A stretch of DNA of 64,000 nt from Mesostigma viride (lineage: Eukaryota > Streptophyta > Mesostigmatophyceae > Mesostigmatales > Mesostigmataceae): the NCBI GenBank assembly GCA_009746045.1, contig RPFO01000156.1, forward strand, positions 6,350,947-6,414,946, written 5' to 3'. Below the pieces are notes generated by a model. It did no database searches. It was not told where the DNA came from and saw only the letters and a program-made list of their open reading frames with translations. Shown in pieces: positions 12,384-22,800 of the stretch. The position numbers were made by a program, and so were the translations under genes. How positions within the stretch are numbered: the stretch's first letter is position 1; the number at the start of each line of letters is the position of its first letter.

Positions 12384-13212
12384 TGCTCTCAAGAATCTCA
12401 ACTTTGATGGGAGCGACCCCAAGAAATTCACCGGATTCCGAATCAAGGCGGAAGGGCAATTCGACGCCCTCGGATATTCAGATGTACTAGCTGGAAAGGA
12501 TCCGATCGTGGTAAAGCAGCAAAAAATTGGTTACGCTGCCCTGATTGCTGGCCTCGACGGCAACGCGCTACTGCATGCCGCTACGGCCCCCAACAAGTAT
12601 ATGCACGAGGCGTGGACCGTCCTGGTTGACGTCTATGGACGTGACGAAACGACATCCACCCATCAGGCCGCGACACTTGAGGAACTGCTGTCAGCTGAGC
12701 AGATTCCCATGGATTCTGTTCCTGCAAATGTCAATCTCACCGAACGATTGTACCTGCAATATAATAAATTAAGCAACAATAAACTCCATGATTCCATCCT
12801 GGTGACATCACACCGCCGCAGACTTCCTGCCCAGTATGGCCCCGTCCTGGCGGCGTACAACCTTCCCCCCGACTTGACGTGGAAAGACTACAAGACCGCC
12901 GTCCTGAAAGTGGACGACCATCTGCGTGTGCACCGCGCGGCCCAAGCTGGCAGCTCAGATTCCAGTGCACCAGTGTATCATACTGCTGCCTGCCCCCACT
13001 GTGCGGGTACTATCGACGAATCAGTCTTCCTCACCAAGGGTGGGAAAGTGCTGACCTGCAAGCACTGCCACCGTACCGGTCACACTGAGGATCGCTGCTG
13101 GTCCAAGAAGGCGGAGAACAAGTCCAAGAAACCTGAGGCGCACTTCACCATGGACGGCGAGCCACTGGCTGACGACGTGGCAGATGTTCCTGCTGGTTTT
13201 TTCATTGAGTAG
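12328..13212 (+). CDS. gag: Copia-type gag polyprotein (294 aa) with CCHC zinc knuckle
   Basis: This is the capsid/nucleocapsid-like protein of the LTR element. It would package element RNA in virus-like particles in the cytoplasm. The N-terminal two thirds resemble the gag domain of plant copia elements (LNFDGSDPKKFTGF near residues 24-37, then a helical middle with LSNNKLHDSIL). Residues about 247-260 carry CKHCHRTGHTEDRC, a CX2CX4HX4C knuckle, with an extra CPHC pair about 28 residues upstream. The ATG gives MSGGAPAVAREVKESSVLSA, in context after the upstream frame. It ends 30 bp before the 3' LTR. The frame is intact, consistent with selection or recent insertion. No pol follows. Confidence 0.85.
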   Translation: MSGGAPAVAREVKESSVLSALKNLNFDGSDPKKFTGFRIKAEGQFDALGYSDVLAGKDPIVVKQQKIGYAALIAGLDGNALLHAATAPNKYMHEAWTVLVDVYGRDETTSTHQAATLEELLSAEQIPMDSVPANVNLTERLYLQYNKLSNNKLHDSILVTSHRRRLPAQYGPVLAAYNLPPDLTWKDYKTAVLKVDDHLRVHRAAQAGSSDSSAPVYHTAACPHCAGTIDESVFLTKGGKVLTCKHCHRTGHTEDRCWSKKAENKSKKPEAHFTMDGEPLADDVADVPAGFFIE

Positions 13213-13242
13213 CCGGAATACGTGACATGCAGTATGGGGGTG

Positions 13243-13986
13243 TGTCAAATATCTAGCGATGTTTCTCTACTTTTGTCACGCATTATGTTATCACGCATTA
13301 TATGCGGGGAAAATTGACGCCGTCAGCTAGGTGTTTATTTACACGACTTGTTGTTGGGTTTGCATCCCTATTAATTGCACCCACAGGTCGTTGACTAGTT
13401 TAATATCATATACAATGTTTGAGTGTACTAAAATCCGAATGATGTTGCTCGGAAAACAGCAAGCGTTACCTGTCAGCACCGTTACAGGTGCCGTAATTTA
13501 CATCGGCTCTCTCCGGATCAGATCAGGTCCGCAGTTTGTGGTGCCGCCCTGGAGGCGATAGGACTTTGAGCCTATCAGACCACACACACAATGTACCATG
13601 ATGTGGACAATAGATTACAGGCTGCAAAGTCGTTATTATCTAGTGTTCTTTCCGTGGTTGTAGAGACGCTAAGCTGCAGTGCCGTCAGATGTAAATCAAC
13701 GGTGCATAATGCATTAGCCGCCACTACTTTGTGTTCCTAGAGTTGTTTGCTTGCCTAGCCGTGTGTGGCCCCGACCCAGTGTTGGTCGTGTGACCCTGCC
13801 CAGTGTTGGCATTGTCATTTGCCCTGGCCCAGTGTTGGCTATGGTAGACTGCGCCCAGTGTTGGCCGCACCGTGTTTTCCACTCTCAGTAAACGTATTTT
13901 AATACAAGAAGTCTTTTCCATACACTTGTGCAATATCTGGGTCATAACAGGCAAAAGATCTTTCCTCCGAGCCCCGGTTTCTGACA
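13243..13986 (+). repeat. 3' LTR
   Basis: Identical to the 5' LTR by reading. Followed by the AGGGG target duplication and immediately by the next minisatellite unit. Confidence 0.93.
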
Positions 13987-14330
13987 AGGGGTCCAACGGC
14001 CGTTGGGTGTAGAAAATGCATGTGTTGGCGTGTTTTCGGCCCGCTTTCAGGGGTCCAACGGCCGTTGGGTGTCGAAAATGCATGTGTTGGCGTGTTTCAG
14101 GCCCACTTTCAGGGGTCCAACGGCCGTTGGGTGTCGAAAATGCATGTGTTGGCGTGTTTTCGGCCCGCTTTCAGGGGTCCAACGGCCGTTGGGTGTCGAA
14201 AATGCATGTGTTGGCGTGTTTCAGGCCCACTTTCGGGGGTCCAACGGCCGTTGGGTGTCGAAAATGCATGTGTTGGCGTGTTTCAGGCGTACTTTCAGGG
14301 GTCCAACGGCCGTTGGGACCTACAAATTGG
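13987..14330. repeat. 62-bp minisatellite built on CCAACGGCCGTTGG (right part)
   Basis: Six cores at 13993, 14055, 14117, 14179, 14241 and 14303, spaced exactly 62 bp. Each sits in TTTC-N6-core-N5-GAAA. The array ends about 55 bp before the first exon of the DDE-like gene. Confidence 0.92.
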
Positions 14331-15556
14331 GTAATTGTTGGAAAGCAATAATTTGATAAAAAGTCAAAACTTCGTCTGGATTCTGTATGCGCGCGGATGC
14401 AGGTGAAGCGCACAACAAAGACCTAAGTCTCAAGTACGTCGAGATCAAGGGCAACCAACTTGCCCTCGACATGGCCAGCGCAATGGAATACTTGCTGAAG
14501 GACAACAATCACAAGACTGAAAACACGAAAACTGCAGTAGGCTTGAGGGCGCTTGAGCGGCTGCCAGGTGCGGTTGTGAAGGTTATGGGGAAACAGTACC
14601 GCCCTGCGCTGAAAAGAAAGGCGTCGGAGTCCTTCGCTCAGGAGGTTGTCGCTAATATCGTGCAAGGTTTCCAGGAATTGGGCAAGTCGGATGAGCACAG
14701 GAACGCGAAGTGCGCTGTGCTGTCAATGTGCTTGGGAAAGGACGGCATGAACAATCAAGGGCATTGCACTCTCGCGCGGCTGCTTCACGTCACGCCCAAG
14801 GATATCCAGACCGCAAGGGGAATGAGGATGGGGGGCGACCTTCCCGCCCTGAAGGCGCCCCCTCGTGCTTTACGGTCGGACAAGTTTCCGGAGGAGGTCA
14901 AAGACATCGTCGGGAGTTACTGGTTGTCAGACCTAAACACGAGGGCGTCTCCCAACCATAAGGACGTGGTCAATGAGTTCGAAAGGAAGGGAAACGCCAG
15001 GATCCTCATTTCCTCCCAGGGCGGAAGGTACTATTTGGACTCGCTTGAAACGATTTACAAGCGGTTCTGTTCTGACGCGTCGCCGTACAAGGGAGGTATC
15101 GTGACGACTGCGGACGGGACAAGGTACAAGGTGGGGTACACGAAGTTCGTGGAGTTCATGCCCAAGTGCGTAAAGGGCGTGTGGAAGGACCGGGACTTGT
15201 GCGCATGCGAAAAGCACGTCGTCTTCGAGTCTCTGCTCTCTGCCTTCGCCAAAGGCGTCAAGGAGTTGAAGAGCACGCTGGAGATCGAGGAGAGGGAGGG
15301 TATCCCTTCCGTGCCTGACAATGCCCATGATTTCGTTCGACGTTTCACCTGCCACAGGGCTGAGAGGGGGGAGGGGGGCAAGGAGGGGGGAGGACGGGCG
15401 GCCCGTTCGTTAACGTCCCAATGAACTGCTTGGAAGGGACGTGCAACGAGTGTGGGATTTCCGAGTTCATCGTGACGGACCAGATGAAGGGGTGGACAAA
15501 GAAGTACACGTGGTTCGACTTCATAAAGGAGGGCACAGCGCCCCGTGGGACGGTAA

Positions 15557-15792
15557 GCATGTATATTTGCATCGTTGAATATATATATGTAGACTTTCAT
15601 ACTTCCAACGGCCGTTGGCGTTGGGAAATTCCCAGCTGCTGACTTCCATTCTTCGGTCAATCCATGGTGCGCGGGCATGTATATTTGCATCGTTGAATAT
15701 ATATATGTAGACTTTCATACTTCCAACGGCCGTTGGCGTTGGGAAATTCCCAGCTGCTGACTTCCATTCTTCGGTCAATCCATGGTGCGCGG
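15557..15792. repeat. 118-bp tandem duplication inside intron 1
   Basis: Two essentially identical 118-bp units (15557-15674 and 15675-15792) fill the intron. Each carries one CCAACGGCCGTTGG core (15605, 15723). The duplicated unit starts 4 bp after the donor. Confidence 0.9.
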
Positions 15793-16671
15793 GTGTGTTG
15801 TGTTGCAGGAGGAGGATGTGGCGCCGCAAATGAACCTGCAGCAAAAACTCATCAAGTCAACCCTCTCGGAGCTCCATGAACTCATTACGGCGCGCTTCCC
15901 GGAATTCGCCATTCACGTCCATACATGGGCCTGGCAGCACCACGCTTACAAGGAGTGCATTGACGTGATGCCGCTGGGAACGGTGGTGGTCCTGATGGAC
16001 TACTCGGAGAACTATTCGGACCACCTGCAGAAACAGTTGCAGGCGCAGTACTGGTACCCAAGTAGTTACGTCCTGATGCCGGTGATCGTGATGTACCGTG
16101 ATCCCGTATCGCTGGAAATCAAAAGGGTGAAGCACGATTACATGGGGAAGGACGTACCGAGGAATGCCCAGACCCTGGAGTTCGTGATGAAGAATACCCT
16201 TAACGTGCTGAGGGAGGAGGGGGTGGAGGTGAGGAACTGGATCAGTTGGTCCGACAACTGTAAGGAGCAGTTCCAATCCCGGTATGTGTTGGCGATGGCT
16301 GCGGACCTGCTCGAGGCCGACCCCGACTTGGAATCATTGGAGTGGAACTACTCGTGTGCAGGACATGGGAAGGGGGAGTCGGACGGGGAGGGGGGACGGT
16401 CAAAAGCATCCTCAAAAGAGCGCAGATGCAGGAGGACAATCGGAACCTGAATACGGTGGAGGCACTGGTGGCCTACCTGAACCGGGATTGGAGAACCGGC
16501 AAAGACTCGAGTCGACCATCGGCACAATCGGACGTGGTTCGACGGGCATTTCTTCTCGATAACGTAAGTAAAGACAGTTGCTTTCTGGTGGTCAAGTGCA
16601 GTTCTATAATTTGTCTCTGGTTACACTTTACAGAGGACAGCTTCCTTGATGCAGTTTGAAGTTTCATAAGG

Positions 16672-16818
16672 CCAACGGCCGTTGGAGCTGGAAAATCGTA
16701 TAATTGTTGAGTGCCAACGGCCGTTGGAGTTGAGAAATGTACTTATATAAAGTTTCCAAGGGCCAACGGCCGTTGGAGTTGGGAAATCTTATAATTGTTG
16801 AGTGCCAACGGCCGTTGG
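16672..16818. repeat. Cluster of four CCAACGGCCGTTGG cores inside intron 2
   Basis: Cores at 16672, 16714, 16763 and 16805 in two alternating contexts (TTTC-type flank and ATAATTGTTGAGTG-type flank). This is a diverged 91-bp duplication occupying most of the 301-bp intron 16564-16864. Confidence 0.88.
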
Positions 16819-17691
16819 AGTTGGGAAATGTGCTGTGATGTTGTTTCATGGATTACAATTGCAGATTCTCACGTCCGGTAAGGAGCGAGGCCCGATCCGA
16901 GATATCTCCACGGCACACCAGTGGCGACTGGACAAAAAGGGCGAGCGGGTCGAGGTGGTAAAGCTCAGGCGTTTTTCATGCTTCAGTTGTGCGGAGTGCC
17001 GAGAGGGCAAGTGGACGACATGCCCAAACGATTGGAGCAGCTCGTCGTGGACTGTAAAACTCCAGGCGAGTAAGTCGCGGAACCCCACGCGATATCCGGG
17101 AACCCGCCTGAACCACGTTCAAACGGCAAGAAACGAGTTGGGGCGTGGTTTGCAGGAGGGGGAGGCCGTCGCAGTCGCATCTGAGAGGGGGCACAAGGAC
17201 CATGTGCCCGACCACCCGTACTGGTTGGCGAAAGTTGTTCGAGTCGCCCACCAACTCGACAAGGATGAGTGTTTAAACAAACATACAGGGGGGGGGGCGA
17301 GGTTTTTAAGAAAGGCAACTGGGTAATGTACGTAAAATACTTCGAGAGGTGCTCCTCCTCCGGATCGGACGCCCGACGCTTCTTCTGGAACCCAGACGAC
17401 CGAGAACCCTTAACTGCAATCGTGTGCTACCTGAGCGTCGCAAAGGTCACGAAGGGCAAGTGGGAAGGACATCCGGACAACACGCGACAGGGCTGGTTCA
17501 CAATTGCGAAGAAGGTGGACGCCGAAATTACGGTACGTCATTCCAAACATTACTGTGTAAAATTGGTGTTTGTATGTCGCATGTGTTTTTTTGTCGACGG
17601 TCGTTCACCTTACTAATGTTACATACAGGGCAATCAGCCTATACTTTAGCTTGGCTGCATGGCGCATGTCGCATATCTTAATTTCTCAAAG

Positions 17692-17705
17692 CCAACGGCC
17701 GTTGG
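17692..17705. repeat. Single CCAACGGCCGTTGG core
   Basis: Flanked by TTTCTCAAAG on the left and ACTTACGAAAC on the right. It is the last core before the satellite block. Confidence 0.85.
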
Positions 17706-17849
17706 ACTTACGAAACTGGACAAGTGCCAAGTGCGGATTAGGTACTAAAATGGGCATTCTTGTTGAGGATGACCAGTTGTGTTTATATATTTTTGCATGG
17801 TGGCGGATGACTTGGCGTGTTGTTGCATTTTTACATACGGGTGTATGGT

Positions 17850-17890
17850 AGGCCTTAAACCCTAAACCCCTACACTCCTAAACCATATTT
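17850..17890. repeat. Telomere-like tract, C-rich orientation
   Basis: TTAAACCCTAAACCCCTACACTCC-like sequence contains one exact CCCTAAA unit with degenerate neighbours. Only a few units long, so it is an interstitial remnant and not a chromosome end. Confidence 0.5.
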
Positions 17891-19670
17891 ACCCTTATAT
17901 GTTGGGTGTGTTGTGTGAATGTTGGGTATGTGTGTTGGGGCGTGTGTGTTGTGTGTGTGTGTTGGGTGCATTCATGAAGGTGCGGGGGCGTGTAGGGTGT
18001 GTGCAAAGTGTCTTGTGTGTTGATGTTGGGTGTGGGGGGGGGGAGGTACATGTGTGTTGTGTGTGTGACTTAGTAGGTGTGTTGTGTGTGTGACTTAGGT
18101 GTGTGTGTTGTTTGTGTTGGATATGTGTTGTGTGTGTGTGTGTTGTGTGTGTGTAGGGTGTCTTGTGTGTTGGTTTCTTGTTTTTAGTAGGTGTTGGGTG
18201 TGTGTATGTCGGGTGCAAACATAGTGTGTGTGTGTGTGTGTTCGGTATGTGTGTTGGGTGTCTTGTGTGTGTGTGTTCGGTATGTGTGTTGAGGCGTGTG
18301 TGTGTGCTCTGTGTATGTATGTTGTGTGTGTGTGTGTTGGGGCGTGTGCGTGTGTGTGTTGTGTGCATGTTAATTGTCATGTATTGGTGTTGAGTGTGAG
18401 GGGGGGATGGACGTGTGTGTTGTGTGTGACTTAGGTGTGTTATGTGTGTGTTGTGTGTGACTTAAGTGTGTAGTGTGTGTGTTGTGTGTGTTGGATGTGT
18501 GGTGTGGGTGTGGGTGTGGGTGTGTGGGTGGGTGGGGGGGGGCCAAGTGTCTTGTGTGTTGGTATTGGGTTTGTGTGGGGGGGTGTACGTGTGTGTTGTG
18601 TGTGACTTAGGTGTGTTTTGTGTGTGTTGTGTGTGATCGACCTAGGTGTGTGTTGCGTGTGTGTGTTGGGTGTACATGTGTTCATAAAGGGTGTGGGTGT
18701 GTGTAGGGTGTGTGCAAAGTGTCTTGTGTGTTGGTGTTGGGTGTGGGGGGGGGAAAGTACGTGTGTGTTGTGTGTGTGACTTAGGTGTGTTGTGTGTGTG
18801 TTGTTTGCATGTTATTGTTGGTGTTGTGGGGGGGGGGATGTACGTGTACGTGTGTTGTGTGTTGGTGTCTTATTTTTAGGTGTTGGTGTGTGTGTCGTGG
18901 GTGCAAACATTGTGTGTGTGTGTGTGTTGGGTGTGTGTTGGGTGTCTTGTGTGTTTGGTGTTTTTGGTAGGTGTTGTGTGTGCGTGTTTTCGGTATGTGT
19001 GTTGGGTGTCTTGTGTGTGTGTGGTATGTGTTTGGGTGTTGTTGTGTGTGCAGTGTTGGGGCATGTGTGTGTGTGTGTTGGGGCATGTGTGTGTGTTGTG
19101 GCATGTTAATTGTCATGTGTTGGTGTTGTGTGTGGGGGGGGGGGATGTACGTGTGTGTTGTGTGTTACTTAGGTGTGTTATGTGTGTGTTGGGTGTGGGT
19201 GTCGTGGGCCGACCGGTGCAAACATTGTGTGTGTGTGTGTGTTGGGTGTGTGTTGGGTGTCTTGTGTGTTGGTGTCTTGTTTTTAGTAGGTGTTGTGTGT
19301 GCGTGTTTTCGGTATGTGTGTTGGGTGTCTTTTGTGTGTGTGGTGTGTGTTTGGGTGTTGTTGTGTGTGCAGTGTTGGGGCATGTGTGTGTGTGTTGGGG
19401 CATGTGTGTGTGTGTGTTGGGGCATGTGTGTCAGTGTGTGTGTTGTGGCCTGTTAATTGTCATGTGTTGGTGTTGTGTGTGGGGGGGCGGGATGTACCTA
19501 TGTGTTGTGTGTTATAACAACTATACTTAGGTGTGTTATGTGTGTGTTGCGTGTGTGTGTTGGGTGTGTGTTGCATGGCTGTCTTGTGTGTTGGTGTCTT
19601 GTTTTTAGGTGTTGGTGTGTGTCTTGGGTGCAAACATAGTGTGTGTGTGTGTTGGGTGTGTTGTTCGTGT
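17891..19670. repeat. GT-rich degenerate minisatellite
   Basis: About 1.8 kb of TGTGTTGGGTG-type units with interspersed ATGTACGTGTGTGTTGTGTG segments and longer recurrent blocks (for example TTGTGTGTGCAGTGTTGGGG near 19043 and 19361). No coding content is credible. 19671-19800 is a unique AT-rich spacer. Confidence 0.9.
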
Positions 19671-19800
19671 GTGTATGAAAATATAGAAAATTGTTATATT
19701 TGACGATAGTCATAGTGTACTACTAAAAACTTGTACATACATATGCTGGAATGATTTTCTTTTTACTATTTCATTCACTATTGCTTATTTCTTCACACAT

Positions 19801-22800
19801 GTACATGCACGCAAGGGGCGGCTGCACATACACGTACACACACCGCGCACGCAAGGGGCGGCTGCACACACACGTACATCCACCGCGCACGCAAGGGGCA
19901 ACTGCACACACACGTACATACACCGCGCACGCAAGGGGCGAGTGCGCACACACGTACATACACCGCGCACGCAAGGGGCGGCTGCACACACACGTACACA
20001 CACCATGCACGCAAGGGCCGGCTGCACTCACATGTACATACACCATGCACGCAAGGGGCGGCTGCACACACACGTACACACACCATGCACGCAAGGGCCG
20101 GCTGCACTCACATGTACATCCACCGCGCACGCAAGGGCCGGCTGCACACACACGTACATACACCGCGCACGCAAGGGGCAACTGCACACACATGTACATA
20201 CACCGCGCAACCACGGGGCGGCTGCACACACACGTACATACACCGCGCACGCAAGGGGCGGCTGCACACATACGTACCTACACCGCGCACGCAAGGGGCG
20301 ACTGCACACACATGTACATCCACCGCGCACGCAAGGGCCGGCTGCACACACACGTACACACACCATGCACGCAAGGGCCGGCTGCACACACACGTACATA
20401 CACCGCGCACGCAAGGGGCGGCTGCACACACACGTACCTACACCGCGCACGCAAGGGGCGGCTGCACACACACGTACACACACCATGCACGCAAGGAGCG
20501 ACTTCACGCACAGGTACACACACCATGCACGCAAGGTTCGGCTGCACACACATGTACATCCACCGCGCACGCAAGGGGCGAGTGCAAACACATGTACATA
20601 CACCGCGCACGCAAGGGGCAACTGCCCACACATGTACATCCACCGCGCACGCAAGGGCCGGCTGCACTCACATGTACACACACCGCGCACGCAAGGGCCG
20701 GCTGCACACACACGTACATACACCGCGCACGCAAGGGGCAACTGCACACACACGTACACACCATGCACGCAAGGGGCTGCTGCACACACACTTACACTCA
20801 CCATGCACGCGAGGGGCGGCTGCACACACACGTACACACACCGCGCACGCAAGGGACGGCTGCACACACACGTACATACACCGCGCACGCAAGGGGCGGC
20901 TGCACTTACATGTACACACACCACGCACGCAAGGGGCGGCTGCACACACACGTACATACACCGCGCACGCAAGGACCGGCTCCACTCACATGTACATCCA
21001 CCGCGCAACCACGGGGCGGCTGCACACACACGTACATACACCGCGCACGCAAGGGGCTGCTGCACACACACTTACACACAAAATGCACGCTTGGGGCGAC
21101 GGCACTCACATGTACATACACCGCGCACGAAAGGGGTGGCTGCACACACACGTACATCCACCGCGCACGCAAGGGGCGGCTGCACACACACATACATACA
21201 TGCACCATGCACGCAAGGGGCGAGTGCACACACATGTACATACACCGCGCACGCAAGGGGCAACTGCCCACACATGGACATACACCGCGCACGCAAGGGG
21301 CGGCTGCACACACACGTACCTACACCGCGCACGCAAGGGGCGAGTGCACACACACGTACACACACCGCGCACGCAAGGGGCTGCTGCACACACACGTACA
21401 CACACCATGCACGCAATTGCCGGCATGCACACACACGTACATCCACCGCGCACGCAAGGGGCAACTGCACACACACGTACACACACCGCGCACGCTTGGG
21501 GCAGCTGCACTCACATGTACACACACCGCGCACGCTTGGGGCGGCTGCACACACACGTACCTACACCGCGCACGCAAGGGGCGGCTGCACACACACGTAC
21601 ATACACCGCGCACGCAAGGGGCGGCTGCACACATACGTACACACACCGCGCACGCAAGGGGCGGCTGCACACACACGTACATACACCATGCACGCAAGGG
21701 GCTGCACACACACTTACACACACCATGCACGCAAGGGCCGGCATGCACACACACTGGCATACACCGCGCACGCAAGGGGCGGCTGCACACACGTACATAC
21801 ACCGCGCACGCAAGGGGCGAGTGCACACACACGTACACACACCGCGCACGAAAGGGGCGGCTGCACACACACGTACACACACCATGCATGCAATTGCCGG
21901 CATGCACACACACGTACATCCACTGCGCACGCAAGGGGCAACTGCACACACATGTACACACGCTCGGGGCGGCTGCACACACACTTACACACACCATGCA
22001 CGCAAGGGCCGGCATGCACACACACTGGCATACACCGCGCACGCAAGGGGCGGCTGCACCACATGTACATACACCATGCACGCAAGGACAAGGATTCACA
22101 CACACGTACACACACCGCGCACGCAAGGGGCGGCTGCACACAAACGTACACACACCATGCACGCAATTGCCGGCATGCACACACACGTACATCCACCGCG
22201 CACGCAAGGGGCAACTGCACACACATGTACACACGCTTGGGGCGGCTGCACTCACATGTACACACACCGCGCACGCAAGGGCCGGCTGCACACACACGTA
22301 CATACACCGCGCACGCAAGGGGCAACTGCACACACACGTACATCCACCGCGCACGCAAGGGGCAACTGCACACACATGTACACACACCGCGCACGCTTGG
22401 GGCAGCTGCACTCACATGTACACACACCGCGCACGCTTGGGGCAGCTGCACTCACATGTACACACACCGCGCACGCAAGGGCCGGCTGCACACACACGAA
22501 AAACCACCGCGCACGCAAGGGGCAACTGCACACACACGTACATCCACCGCGCACGCAAGGGGCGGCTGCACACACACGTACACACACCGCGCACGCAAGG
22601 GGCAACTGCACACACATGTACACACACCGCGCACGCTTGGGGCGGCTGCACACACACGTACCTACACCGCGCACGCAAGGGGCGGCTGCACACACACGTA
22701 CATACACCGCGCACGCAAGGGGCAACTGCACACACATGTACATACACCGCGCAACCACGGGGCGGCTGCACACACACGTACATACACCGCGCACGCAAGG

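Larger units (their letters stand above)
11222..13986 (+). mobile_element. Non-autonomous copia-type LTR retrotransposon (gag-only, TR-GAG-like)
   Basis: The 2765-bp element has two 744-bp LTRs (11222-11965 and 13243-13986) that I read as identical. Both begin TGTCA and end TGACA. AGGGG is duplicated at 11217-11221 and 13987-13991. The primer binding site TGGTATCGAG follows the left LTR at 11966, as in elements primed by initiator tRNA-Met. A purine-rich tract (AGTATGGGGG, 13231-13240) precedes the right LTR. The 1.28-kb interior encodes a gag-like protein with a zinc knuckle and has no room for protease, integrase or reverse transcriptase. This is the layout described for gag-only terminal-repeat elements, which need pol from a relative. 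Identical LTRs imply a recent insertion into the 62-bp minisatellite. Confidence 0.93.
14387..17649 (+). pseudogene. DDE-transposase-like multi-exon gene with three G-run frameshifts
   Basis: Exons read 14387-15552, 15809-16563, 16865-17532 and 17629-17649 (TAG), all joined by GT-AG introns in phase 0. The implied protein is about 870 aa if the breaks are ignored. The middle holds three acidic blocks in an RNase-H-like order: VVVLMDYSENYS (~D453), SWSDNCKEQF (~D538) and GHGKGESDGEGG (~574-585). I infer a DDE-type transposase core. Similar blocks occur in large uncharacterised eukaryotic proteins, but I cannot name the family. Cysteine clusters (CLEGTCNECG and CFSCAECREGKWTTC) flank the core. 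The frame breaks by -1 in G-runs near 15365-15390, 16392-16398 and 17288-17296. Introns 1 and 2 and the downstream flank contain CCAACGGCCGTTGG. Upstream exons may be missing. It could be a degenerate element, a domesticated gene, or an intact gene with consensus errors. Confidence 0.6.

Noticed and set aside
17850-17890. True chromosome end
   Set aside because: Only one exact CCCTAAA unit with degenerate neighbours, and sequence continues on both sides.
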